Assembly (NCBI GenBank): GCA_017654935.2 | Contig: CM065701.1 | Span: 489,904-553,903, forward strand | DNA: 64,000 nucleotides | Source of the DNA: Phymorhynchus buccinoides | Lineage: Eukaryota; Mollusca; Gastropoda; Neogastropoda; Raphitomidae | Reading direction: 5' to 3' | In this document: positions 35,343 through 47,165 of the stretch, piece after piece | Layout of the letters: every line of letters begins with the position of its first letter | How positions within the stretch are numbered: the stretch's first letter is position 1 | Notes under the pieces: model-generated | What the model saw: only the letters and a program-made list of their open reading frames with translations | What the model was told of the DNA's origin: nothing | The model's database searches: none | Position numbers and translations under genes: made by a program

Positions 35343-35770
35343 GCATCCTGGTAAAGGAGGGGGTCTAATACTAAAGTAAAAGACATCCTAGCACAAAATG
35401 TGCCACGTGGGGCTTAAATTTCACCGAGCGGCAGACATGTCTCAGTGTTAAGGGTGAACACCCCACTAATTAAGGGTGTGCATCCCGGTAAAGGAGGGGG
35501 TCTAATACTAAAGTAAAAGACATCCTAGCACAAAATGTGCCACGTGGGGCTTAAATTTCACCGAGCGGCAGACATGTCTCAGTGTTAAGGGTGAACACCC
35601 CACTAATTAAGGGTGTGCATCCCAGTAAAGGAGGGGGTCTAATACTAAAGTAAAAGACATCCTAGCACAAAATGTGCCACGTGGGGCTTAAATTTCACCG
35701 AGCGGCAGACATGTCTCAGTGTTAAGGGTGTGCACCCCACTAATTAAGGGTGTGCATCCCAGAAAACGAT
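35343..35770 (+). repeat. Three-unit tandem repeat with palindromic core (copy B)
   Basis: Counterpart of 14132-14560. Units start near 35346, 35484 and 35621, each with AGACATGTCT and CACGTG. The inverted core follows near 35890-35907. Confidence 0.85.
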
Positions 35771-36143
35771 TTGCACCCAGTCAAGGGTGTGTAGGTGCCA
35801 CCCAAAGGTCACAAGGAGGACGGGGACCTAAGATGTGAGGGGGAAGGGAGGTACAGGGCGTGGTATGTACAGGGCGTAACCGGCAAAGGACATGTCTGCC
35901 GCTCGGAGATGCCCTTGTTTTATATTTAAGATTGTCCTCCTCTCCCTTACGACGCGATTAGTGGGAATAGGTCAGGAAGAATGTGTATTGTCTTTGAAGG
36001 TTTCGGTCCTGGGTATTCCCTGACCTTATCAAATACACCGGGCCATATACCATAAGGACATATTCCTAGGGCTGGCAGGTCCATACAAGAAGTTTACGTG
36101 GGCCATAATAAATGAAGCAAGAAGGGGGTAATGTGTCATTGCG

Positions 36144-36177
36144 ACGTGTGTGTTTGAGTGTGTATGCGTCTGTGTGT

Positions 36178-36217
<40 letters not shown>

Positions 36218-36293
36218 GTGTGTGCGTGTGCGTGTGCGTGTGTGTGTGTGTGTATGTGTGTGCGTGTGCGTGTGCGTGCGTGTGTGTATGTAT

Positions 36294-36381
<88 letters not shown>

Positions 36382-36386
36382 AAGAG
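36144..36386. repeat. TG microsatellite (copy B)
   Basis: Expanded compared with copy A, with an uninterrupted TG run from about 36300 to 36380. Confidence 0.95.
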
Positions 36387-36908
36387 TATGAGTGTTGGTG
36401 TGTGGGTGTGTAATGTATAATGTGGTGTCATCTCAAACAGAGAGGGACACAGGAAGGGGGCCCATATATTAACGTTTCTGTTGGGCCATTATTCTGAACT
36501 AGATGTTCCCTTCAAAGGGTCGGATGAAAAAAAGCTTTGCCAGCTTATTCTTTAACCCTCCATAAAGATGATTTTGACTTGACTTGACTTCACTTCAGTC
36601 AGACATTTCTTAAATCATTCTTGGATTATGTGGTATGTTAAGGAAGATATTCGATTAATTTTGTTATCCCAATTTGGTAAAATATTCTTCTCATGTTCAT
36701 TAACATAGTAATATGAGTTATACAATATTCCTCCTAAAACCTGTCAACTCGCTTGTCGAAAATGTGTTGTGAAATATGGAGAGAAGCGTACACACTTTCA
36801 CTGCGGGTGTGATGGGAGTCTATGGACACTGTATGTCCAAATGTGGTTGGGGTTTTTTTTTTTTTTTTTTTTTTTTCCAGGCACCAATATACATGCGTTC
36901 CGGAATGA

Positions 36909-36913
<5 letters not shown>

Positions 36914-36990
<77 letters not shown>
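36914..36990. repeat. GA microsatellite at the end of copy B
   Basis: An uninterrupted GA run that begins exactly where homology to copy A stops. A T run of about 22 bases lies just before, at 36854-36876. Confidence 0.92.
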
Positions 36991-36993
<3 letters not shown>

Positions 36994-37470
36994 ATTGATT
37001 GAATTTTATTTATAGAGGGTAATAGAGTAAGTAATAACATGCTTTTTTACATCCAGCCCTCTGGACAGAATACATTTATAAAAGTAGAAAATGGAAAACG
37101 AAAATAAACACATACAAAGTAATGTAAAGCATGCAAAAAACATCCCTATATTGTAACACATCAATAACAAAATCAAACCTATTATTATTAACATACTCAT
37201 TATTAACATTCAAAATGTGTGACGTAAGCGCATACACACGGGAAAATAAAACCCAATCCTACTTTTCACACTCAAAGACGTGCACAAACATAAAAAAATA
37301 CCTCAATCATACTTCATCATTAAAATGTACTTATTTGAAAAGAAACCCATGCACATAATAAGTCAAACATAATATTACTTTACCTACTCATCTTAGCATG
37401 CACAATTTAAAATGTAAATACATGTACCCATGGCAACATGAAACCTATTCCTTATCCTGGCCGAGTTAAA
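36991..37470. repeat. AT-rich dispersed repeat, probable LINE 3' end on the minus strand
   Basis: Begins with TTGATTGATTGAATTTTATTTATAGAGGG-type sequence and CCAGCCCTCTGGACAG, which resemble minus-strand LINE tails, then degenerate repeats of an ACAAAATCAAACCTA type. The same degenerate repeat recurs at about 51000-51520. No coding frame. Confidence 0.45.
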
Positions 37471-37744
37471 AATGTAGGTCATTGGTCAAAGGTCAAGGTC
37501 ACTGGATCCGAAAATTGCTGTCGCGCGGCTGCTTGATGTATCGTTTTCACGCTGTAGTGTTTTGCTGGTTTCTCCCTTGATGTGTCAGTCCAACTGTCAA
37601 CCCCAGGGATGATCCTGTACTACAAAGGGACGTAACCCAATCCTGCCCAGTGATAATGCAGTACTCGTGATGTGCTTATGTCTCTTTGAACTATTGACAT
37701 CCATTACCGTTCATGGATAGCTGTCCACGAAATTAGTACAGTGT

Positions 37745-37785
<41 letters not shown>

Positions 37786-38640
37786 CATACAAACATAATA
37801 GATGTGTCTTCATGTGTAGCCTTCAATGTCATTGGCTGCTGTGCTGTGTCAACTTGCTCAGACATCGATGTCATTGTACGTTGGTTGATGCCTAATGCAT
37901 TAACTGTACGGCATGCTTCAATGCAGTCTTAGGCCTATATTTTTAACATCAAATCTGTTCGTTGTTTGGCTGTAAGATATTATATGCTCAAGTCTTTCAT
38001 GTGATTACAATAATAAAGTTATTTTATATATCATTAATGAATATTAATTTTACTCTTTGTACGTTGATTGAAGCCTAATCTATTGATTGCACGGCATATG
38101 TCTCAACGGAGAGTGTTGGGCTTATGTTTAACAGCAGATCTGGTCTGGGTTCGTATGTTAAATATCGTATATGTCAAAATACAGGCTGCGCAAGAAGTTA
38201 AAAACCATATGTATAATTTGCTCATTTTTTTTAATTTTCATGTATTTTTTCCTCTCCACATTGTAGTTGTTTGTCGGGAATGATAAGCGGTGTTCAGGAA
38301 GCTGTATATCAGAGGATTCATTTTGGACCCCCCCCCCATTGTTTGTATTGATAGATGTTTCAAAGTGGTCCCTAGCTTGTCTTCTTCTTCGCCTTAGGCA
38401 GCCAACTTCATCACGCTGAAGATTCTGCTGCACTTTAGGGGGTAGTACGAAAAAGAAAGAAAATAAGGTCAGCAAAGACAGGGTAGATAGTGAGATAGGA
38501 TGAAATATTATTGGGAAAAGATAGAGCCAAGATAGTCAGGAATTTAGTATTATGATACTCCGTTTGCTATATCATGTAAACGAATAATAATTTTGTGAAA
38601 TAAATTTATAACTTTAAGGAAATCAATTTTATAATGGGTA
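37471..38640. other. Non-coding stretch with a short TG tract
   Basis: No recognised gene. It holds a TG run at 37749-37784, a short duplicated motif (ACGTTGGTTGATGCCTAATG near 37877 and a diverged copy near 38060) and a C run near 38330. Confidence 0.4.
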
Positions 38641-38685
38641 GGGGGGGAGACATGTGAGGGAAAGACGAGATAAAAGTCATACACA

Positions 38686-38815
38686 ACCGTTAAATGCCCC
38701 GGTCTAGCCGGAGAAACCCGGGCCCCGCATGATGCATGCAGGGGTGTGTCATGCACGACCGTTAAGTCCCCCCGGATCAGCCGGGGAAACTCTGGCCCCA
38801 CATGATGCATGCAGA
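38686..38815. repeat. Two-unit GC-rich repeat of about 70 bp
   Basis: Two diverged units, each with CGACCGTTAA-like or CAACCGTTAA-like starts, AGCCGGGGAAAC-like centres and ending GCATGATGCATGCAG or ACATGATGCATGCAG. A diverged third trace lies near 38855-38875. A G run follows the second unit at 38822-38838. Confidence 0.6.
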
Positions 38816-38879
38816 CGAATAGGGGGGGGGGGGGGGGGCATGTGTGACAGTAAGGCCACACATGTTGCGTGCAGAGAAG

Positions 38880-39000
38880 GACCACAGACCTTTCGCAGTA
38901 TCTAGGCAGGACCAATCCGGCTACCGTAGCGGCCTCCGGGGTCGAACCCCGACCGGCACAGCTCCAGCCCTTCATTTACCACTACTTTGATCTATGGCCC
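38880..39000 (-). repeat. Possible tRNA-derived SINE head
   Basis: On the minus strand GGTTCGACCCC lies within GGGGTTCGACCCCGG near 38935-38949, a perfect match to the RNA polymerase III B-box consensus GWTCRANNC inside a T-arm-like stem. A plausible but weaker A-box-like segment (TAGATCAAAGTAGTGG) lies about 45 bases upstream at about 38980-38995. A full tRNA cloverleaf is not convincing. The segment adjoins the 3' end of the LINE fragment at 39014. Confidence 0.4.
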
Positions 39001-39013
39001 CTAGTTCGCTAAT

Positions 39014-40885
39014 TTAGTTTGATGTGAGGATGGGGCAAGGGGGGGGGGGGGACTGAGACAGGGTGGGCTGGTGGAGGTGTTTATGGAGGGCTGCTTTGAA
39101 TGCATCCAGTGACTGATTGGAGGCAACTTGCTCGGGCAGACTGTTCCACTGAGGGATAGTGCGGGGAAAGAAGGTGGATTTTCTGTACTGAGTTCTATGG
39201 CTGGGGGTGTCATATGATGCTGAGTTGGATTGACGGAGACTTTTCTTCTGCAGAGAGTTTGTAGGAAGGTGCTTAGAGTTGATAGTGAGAAGGCCTGTAT
39301 GAAATTTGCATAAAGTAGTGAGGCAGGCTTCAGTTCGTCGAGTCTGCAGGAGAGGCCATTTTAAGTTCTTGATGAGGTCTGCTGATCTTGTAGACTGATG
39401 GTAGTCACGGGCCACCCATCTTGCAGCTCGGCTTTGAACTTTTTCAATGGCGTCAATGCTGCCCTTGCTGTGGGGGTCCCAGACTGGACTGGCGTACTCT
39501 AGGAGGGGGCGTATCATTGCTTTGTAAGCCTGTGCCTGGACTTTCTTGTTGTTAATTTTCAAGGACCTCCTCAGAAACCCACTTCAGATCAGCGGTGATT
39601 GTGACACCCAGGTATTTTGCATGGGGCACGCACTGGAGCTGGTGTCCATGAAGGATGTAGGCCTTCTCCATGGTGTTTCTGCGTCTGGTCATATGCAGGA
39701 CTGAGCACTTCTGTGGGTGAAAGGCCATTTTCCATCGGTCTTCCCAGGAAGCAAGACTGGTGAGATCATCCTGGAGTAGGCTCTGGTCACTGGGGGATTG
39801 GATGTCTTGATGACAGAGGGTGTCATCGGCAAACAGTCGAGGTGTGGAGTGGAGTCCTTCGGGCAGATCATTTATGTAGAAGAGAAATAGGGACGGTCCC
39901 AGCACAGACCCTTGAGGGACTCCCGACTGGACGGGTGATGGGGCCGATTTCTCTCCTCCTACAACAACTGATTGCGTTCGGTCTGTGAGGAAGTTTTGGA
40001 TCCACCGGCAGGTCTTCTCTGCAAGCCTGTATTGACGGAGTTTGTAGATGAGGAGGGCATGGCTAACTTTAGCAAAAGCCTTTGAAAAGTCCATGATTAG
40101 GACATCCTCCTGGTGGCCGCTTTCCAGAGCCTCTGATGCCTCATCTACAAAACCAATGAGCTGGGACTCGCAGGAGTGGCATTTCCTGAAACCATGCTGT
40201 TCTGGCCGCAGGATTTGGTTTTTCTCTGCATGGCTCATGATGCTCGTCACGATAATGTTCTCCAGCAGCTTGCAAGGAACACTCGTCAGGGAGATGGGCC
40301 TGTAATCTTCGGCGCTGTATTTCTCACCTTTTTTGAATATTGGAGTGACGAGCGCTTCCCTCCAGTCAGCCGGAACCACTCCCGAGTTTAGAGATGCCTG
40401 GTACAGCAAGGAAAGCGGCGGGGTTATCTCTGATGCCGCCTCCTTCAGGACACGGGGACTGATGCTGTCCGGACCGCTGGCCTTGGTAGGGTCGAGTTCT
40501 TTCAAGAGTTTCAGCACTCCTGCCTCAGAGATCTCAATGTCTTCACATGGGATACTGCAATTGAGAGGGGGCATGGGGCAGCGTTCAGTCATTTCTTCCT
40601 CGCTGAGGGTTTCTGGTGAGCTGAAGGCTTGTTGAAACTGCTTGTTTAGTTCCTCGGCTTTGGCCTTGTTGTCCGTTACAAGCTTCCCGTTAACTTTGCG
40701 AGGGGCAACGCCGGTGTGTTCTGTCTTCCTTTGCCTGATAACAGACCAGAATTTCTTGTTTGGGCGGGGCTGATCTACGTTGGATTCAGTTTCTGTAATC
40801 AGGTCTTCTGTGTATTTCCAGTATTGTTGCCTAAGTTTCCTTTGGATTGTCCGTTTCAGGGATTTGAATTCATCGTGAAGGACGG
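39014..40885 (-). pseudogene. Jockey-type LINE reverse transcriptase fragment
   Basis: Minus-strand frame open from about 40885 down to 39552, then continued in another frame at 39562-39014. Landmarks in order: KKFWSVIRQ linker, LKELDPTKASGPDSISPRVL, YRPISLTSVPCKLLE, EQHGFRKCHSC, MDFSKAFAKVSHALL, SGVPQGSVLGPSLFLFYIND, LFADDTLC, ADLKW, then after a break LKINNKKVQAQAYKAMIRPLLEYASPVWDPHS and the terminal FFPRTIPQWNSLP block. A deletion of a few tens of bases between ADLKW and FLRRSLKI causes the frame change. The active site is intact but the endonuclease domain is missing. Confidence 0.88.
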
Positions 40886-40899
40886 GGTTTACAGTCTAT

Positions 40900-41060
40900 G
40901 CCAACAGATCAGAAATACACTGGCTGTTGGCAATGAACGAGTGACAGAACGAATGTACCGATGAATTAAAACCAATAATGAGTGAACGAATGAGTGAATG
41001 AAGGACGGAAAGAGAGAACAAGCGAATACATCAATGAATGAATGAAATAATATCAATGTA
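40900..41060. repeat. Degenerate GAAT/GAAC tetranucleotide tract
   Basis: Irregular repeats of the GAATGA, GAACGA and GAGTGA kind around 40930-41050. The LINE fragment ends just upstream. Confidence 0.5.
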
Positions 41061-41132
41061 TTGTGTTAATTACTCTCATCTCATGCTGGCGTAGAGATGA
41101 TAGCTTATACTAAATCATTGTCTCTCTATAGA

Positions 41133-41700
<568 letters not shown>

Positions 41701-41742
41701 GGCTGGTTGGTTAGTTGAAGCATCAAGAAAACAACAACAAAC

Positions 41743-41895
41743 ATCATCAACGGCAACAACAAAACGAACACCACAACAAACATCAACAACGACAACAACA
41801 AAACGAACACCACAACAAACATCAACAACGGCAACAACAAAACGAACACTACAACAAACATCAACAACGGCAACAACAAAACGAACACCACAAAA
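41743..41895. repeat. 39-bp minisatellite
   Basis: About four units of the form AACGAACACCACAACAAACATCAACAACGGCAACAACAAA, all CAA-rich, with single-base variants. Translates to a QQQNEHHNKHQQR-like repeat but has no gene context. Confidence 0.85.
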
Positions 41896-42022
41896 CCAAT
41901 CATCCGATAAAAAGAAAGAGAACAGAAAGGACAGGACAAGTGTTCCAGGCGTCCAAGGCATTTTAATACCTGCTGGTTTCCACCGAGGAACTGACCAGTG
42001 TTTCCTGTAACCTTCTCCCCGC

Positions 42023-42266
42023 CACAGGGCTTACTGGGGTCAGTTCTGACCAGGCTGGGGAGGTCACCCCACTGTGCCAACGCTAACGAGGCCTCTCAAC
42101 TTATGCTAATGAGCATGCCGGTCAGTCGTTTCTGACCATGACTGCCACAGGGCTTACAGGGGTCAGTTGTGACGGGGAGGTCACCTCACTCTGCCAACCC
42201 TAACAAGGCCTCTTCACTTAATATGCTAATGAGCATGCCGGTCAGTCGTTTCTGACTATGACTGCC
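42023..42266. repeat. Two-unit tandem duplication of about 122 bp
   Basis: Both units start CCACAGGGCTTAC, contain AGGTCACC and TATGCTAATGAGCATGCCGG, and end TTTCTGACNATGACTGCCA. They are diverged by substitutions and small indels. Each contains the ATGCTAATGAGCAT near-palindrome. Confidence 0.85.
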
Positions 42267-42402
42267 AGATAGCAGAGGGACCAGGTGCTGTTTCTGCGGG
42301 CTGGGTTAGAGTGTGTTTGTAGTGAAGATGCCTCGCCAGGGGTACATCCCCACTCTCTCGACCAAATGGATTATGGACAGCTGGCATTGCGGAGGGCCCC
42401 GG

Positions 42403-42714
42403 AAGGCCAACCCATCCCTTCAGCTGCAGCACTAGAGTAAGAGCGAATGAGAGTTTGAGAGTCATGGAAGGCCAACCCATCCCTTCTGTTGCAGCACTAG
42501 AGTAAGAGCGAATGAGAGTTTGAGAGTCATAGAAGGCCAACCCATCCCTTCAGCTGCAGCACTAGAGTAAGAGCGAATGAGAGTTTGAGAGTCATGGAAG
42601 GCCAACCCATCCCTTCTGCTGCAGCACTAGAACTAATGAGAGTTAGAGAGTCATGAAAGGCCAACCCATCCTTTCTGCTGCAGCACTAGAACAATGAGAG
42701 TTAGAGTCATGGTC
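42403..42714. repeat. Five-unit 65-bp tandem repeat
   Basis: Units start with AAGGCCAACCCATCC at 42403, 42468, 42533, 42598 and 42657. The first four are 65 bases apart and the fourth is 59 long because of a small deletion. Confidence 0.92.
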
Positions 42715-42765
42715 TTCCACGAAGGACTAAGCTGTCCCACGATGTTCCCACCCAGCGGCAGATCA

Positions 42766-44316
42766 TCTATTGCACGGCCCTCACGCTGCCGCTGGCCCCT
42801 ACTCCATGCCAATCTATTGCACGGCCCTCACGCTGCCGCTGGCCCCTACTCCATGCCAATCTATTGCACGGCCCTCACGCTGCCGCTGGCCCCTACTCCA
42901 TGCCAATCTATTGCACGGCCCTCACGCTGCCGCTGGCCCCTACTCCATGCCAATCTATTGCACGGCCCTCACGCTGCCGCTGGCCCCTACTCCATGCCAA
43001 TCTATTGCACGGCCCTCACGCTGCCGCTGGCCCCTACTCCATGCCAATCTATTGCACGGCCCTCACGCTGCCGCTGGCCCCTACTCCATGCCAATCTATT
43101 GCACGGCCCTCACGCTGCCGCTGGCTCCTACTCCATGCCAATCTATTGCACGGCCCTCACGCTGCCGCTGGCTCCTACTCCATGCCAATCTATTGCACGG
43201 CCCTCACGCTGCCGCTGGCCCCTACTCCATGCCAATCTATTGCACGGCCCTCACGCTGCCGCTGGCCCCTACTCCATGCCAATCTATTGCACGGCCCTCA
43301 CGCTGCCGCTGGCTCCTACTCCATGCCAATCTATTGCACGGCCCTCACGCTGCCGCTGGCCCCTACTCCATGCCAATCTATTGCACGGCCCTCACGCTGC
43401 CGCTGGCCCCTACTCCATGCCAATCTATTGCACGGCCCTCACGCTGCCGCTGGCCCCTACTCCATGCCAATCTATTGCACGGCCCTCACGCTGCCGCTGG
43501 CCCCTACTCCATGCCAATCTATTGCACGGCCCTCACGCTGCCGCTGGCCCCTACTCCATGCCAATCTATTGCACGGCCCTCACGCTGCCGCTGGCCCCTA
43601 CTCCATGCCAATCTATTGCACGGCCCTCACGCTGCCGCTGGCCCCTACTCCATGCCAATCTATTGCACGGCCCTCACGCTGCCGCTGGCCCCTACTCCAT
43701 GCCAATCTATTGCACGGCCCTCACGCTGCCGCTGGCCCCTACTCCATGCCAATCTATTGCACGGCCCTCACGCTGCCGCTGGCCCCTACTCCATGCCAAT
43801 CTATTGCACGGCCCTCACGCTGCCGCTGGCCCCTACTCCATGCCAATCTATTGCACGGCCCTCACGCTGCCGCTGGCCCCTACTCCATGCCAATCTATTG
43901 CACGGCCCTCACGCTGCCGCTGGCCCCTACTCCATGCCAATCTATTGCACGGCCCTCACGCTGCCGCTGGCCCCTACTCCATGCCAATCTATTGCACGGC
44001 CCTCACGTTGCCGTTGGCCCCTACCCCATGCCAATCTATTGCACGGCCCTCACGCTGCCGCTGGCTCCTACTCCATGCCAATCTATTGCACGGCCCTCAC
44101 GCTGCCGCTGGCCCCTACTCCATGCCAATCTATTGCACGGCCCTCACGCTGCCGCTGGCCCCTACTCCATGCCAATCTATTGCACGGCCCTCACGCTGCC
44201 GCTGGCTCCTACTCCATGCCAATCTATTGCACGGCCCTCACGCTGCCGCTGGCTCCTACTCCATGCCAATCTATTGCACGGCCCTCACGCTGCCGCTGGC
44301 TCCAACTCCATGCCAA
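42766..44316. repeat. 47-bp satellite, about 33 units
   Basis: A head-to-tail array of one 47-bp GC-rich unit containing CTATTGCACGGCCCTCACG and CTGCCGCTGGCCCCTACTCC. Most units are identical. Seven carry GGCTCC in place of GGCCCC, clustered near 43122-43312 and 44063-44300, and one unit near 44006 has several changes. Because 47 is not a multiple of three and the unit has no stop in any plus-strand frame, all three plus frames are open for over 1.4 kb. I regard it as satellite DNA and not as a gene. Confidence 0.97.
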
Positions 44317-44397
44317 TGCCAACCGATGATAAAAGCCGTTTGAATTAAGCGTCATCCAAAAAGGGAGTTCAAGGGACCAGGAGAACAAAATGTTTTG

Positions 44398-44575
44398 TAT
44401 TGCATTGTGTGTATTCTGTTGTATCGCATTGTATTCTCTTGCATCGTATTGTATTGTATTGTATTGTAATGCATTGTATTGTATTGTATCGTATTGTATT
44501 GTGTTGTATCGTATTGTATTGTATTGTATCTTATTACGTTGTATTGCATTGTATTATATTGCGTTGTAATATTGC
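44398..44575. repeat. TATTG pentanucleotide repeat, degenerate edge
   Basis: Pentamers of TATTG with many CATTG, TATCG and TGTTG variants, cut off from the main array by about 100 bases of unique sequence (44576-44678). Confidence 0.93.
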
Positions 44576-44678
44576 ATTCGAAAAAAACAGACTGCAACGT
44601 CACTGGAACATACAACAAACAAACAACTACACAAGTGTAAAGTGACGTTATTTTATTCACAAGAGACAAAACAAAAAT

Positions 44679-47165
44679 GTATTGTATTGTAGTGCATTGT
44701 ATTGTATTGTATTGTATTGTATTGTATTGCACTGCATTGTATTGTATTGTATTGTATTGTATTGTATTGTATTGTATTGTATTGTATTGTATTGTATTGC
44801 GTTGACTTGCATTGTATTATATTGCGTTGTATTGTATTGCATTGTATTGCACTGCATTGTATTGTATTGCAACTGTATGTATTGTATTGTATTGTATTGT
44901 ATTGTATTGTATTGCATTGTATTGCATTGTATTGCATTGTATTGTATTGCATTGTATTGTATTGTTGCATTGTATTGTATTGTACTATATTGTATTGTAT
45001 TGTATTGTATTGTATTGTATTGTATTGTACTGTATTGTACTGTATTGTATTGTATTGTATTGTATTGTATTGTATTGTATTGTATTGTATTGTATTGTAT
45101 TGTATTGTATTGTATTGTATTGTATTGTATTGTATTGTATTGTATTGTATTGTATTGTATTGTATTGTATTGTATTGTATTGTATTGTATTGTATTGTAT
45201 TGTATTGCATTGTATTGTATTGTACTGTATTGTATTGTATTGTATTGTATTGTATTGTATTGTATTGTATTGTATTGTATTGTATTGTATTGTATTGTAT
45301 TGTATTGTATTGTATTGTATTGTATTGTATTGTATTGTATTGTATTGTACTGTACTGTATTGTATTGTATTGTATTGTATTGTATTGTATTGTATTGTAT
45401 TGTATTGTATTGTATTGTACTGTATTGTATTGTATTGTATTGTATTGTATTGTATTGTATTGTATTGTATTGTATTGTATTGTATTGTATTGTATTGTAT
45501 TGTATTGTATTGTATTGTATTGTATTGTATTGTATTGTATTGTATTGTATTGTATTGTATTGTATTGTATTGTATTGTATTGTATTGTATTGTATTGTAT
45601 TGTATTGTATTGTATTGTATTGTACTGTATTGTATTGTATTGTATTGTATTGTACTGTATTGTACTGTATTGTATTGTATTGTATTGTATTGTATTGTAT
45701 TGTATTGTATTGTATTGTATTGTACTGTATTGTATTGTATTGTATTGTATTGTATTGTATTGTATTGTATTGTATTGTATTGTATTGTATTGTATTGTAT
45801 TGTATTGTATTGTATTGTATTGTATTGTATTGTATTGTATTGTATTGTATTGTATTGTATTGTATTGTATTGTATTGTATTGTATTGTATTGTATTGTAT
45901 TGTATTGTATTGTATTGTATTGTATTGTATTGTATTGTATTGTATTGTATTGTATTGTATTGTATTGTATTGTATTGTATTGTATTGTATTGTATTGTAT
46001 TGTATTGTATTGCATTGTATTGTATTGTATTGTATTGTATTGCATTGTATTGTATTGTATTGTATTGTATTGTATTGTATTGTATTGTATTGTATTGTAT
46101 TGTATTGTATTGCATTGTATTGTATTGTATTGTAGTGCATTGTATTGTATTGCATTGTATTTGTATTGTATTGTATTGTATTGTATTGTAGTGCATTGTA
46201 TTGTATTGCATTGTATTGTAGTGCATTGTATTGTATTGTATTGCATTGTATTGTAGTGCATTGTATTGTGTTGTATTGTATTGTATTGTATTGTATTGTA
46301 TTGTATTGTATTGTATTGCATTGTAGTGCATTGTAGTGCATTGTATTGTATTGCATTGTATTGTATTGTATTGTATTGTATTGTATTGTATTGTATTGTA
46401 TTGTATTGTAGTGTATTGTATTGCATTGTATTGTATTGTATTGTATTGCATTGTATTGTATTGTATTGTATTGTATTGTATTGTATTGTACTGTATTGTA
46501 TTGTATTGTATTGTATTGTATTGTATTGTATTGTATTGTATTGTATTGTATTGTATTGTATTGTATTGTATTGTATTGTATTGTATTGTATTGTATTGTA
46601 TTGTATTGTATTGTATTGTATTGTATTGTATTGTATTGTATTGTATTGTATTGTATTGTATTGTATTGTATTGTATTGTATTGTATTGTATTGTATTGCA
46701 TATTGTATTGTATTGTAGTGCATTGTATTGTATTGTATTGTATTGTATTGTATTGCATTGTAGTGCATTGTATTGTATTGTATTGCATCGTATTGTATTG
46801 TGGTGCACTGTATTGTATTGTATTGCATCGTATTGTATTGTAGTGCATTGTATTGTATTGCACTGTATTGTATTGTAGTGCATTGTATTGTATTGTGTTG
46901 TATTGTATTGTATTGCATTGTATTGTATCGTGTTGTATTGTATTTATTGCATTGTGTTGTATTGTATTGTATTGTAATGCACTGTATTGCTCTGTATTGT
47001 ATTGCATCGTATTGTATTTATTGCACTGTATTGTACTGTATTGTATTGTGTTGTGTTGTTTTGTATCGTATTGTATTGCACTGTATTGTACTGTATTGTA
47101 TTGTATTGTATTGCACTGTATCGTGTTGTATTGCATTCTTTGTATTGCACTGTATTGTATTGTAA
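44679..47165. repeat. TATTG pentanucleotide satellite, main array
   Basis: About 2.5 kb of TATTG units. The centre (roughly 45000-46130) is almost perfect. The ends carry many variant units, mainly CATTG, TACTG, TATCG, TGTTG and TAGTG. All six frames are largely open because the unit has no stop in most frames, so the very long open frames here are not genes. Confidence 0.98.

Larger units (their letters stand above)
21231..36914. repeat. Large duplicated block, copy B
   Basis: Second copy of the block at 1-15681. It begins no later than 21231, where copy A meets the window start. It ends at about 36914, where shared sequence gives way to a GA run. Private differences include a nonsense codon in the nuclease N-terminal module (about 21894), a 25-base deletion in the second LINE (near 32158), a longer third LINE fragment and a longer TG tract. 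Confidence 0.93.

Noticed and set aside
38920..39000. Functional tRNA gene
   Set aside because: The T-arm/B-box is good, but acceptor, D-arm and anticodon arms cannot be folded convincingly.
42766..44316. CRISPR-like regular array
   Set aside because: Units are directly joined without spacers, and the context is eukaryotic.
42694..44348. Three overlapping frames of about 500 codons encoding a 47-residue repeat
   Set aside because: They are the three phases of one 47-bp satellite unit that happens to lack stops. No start context, domain or neighbour supports a protein.
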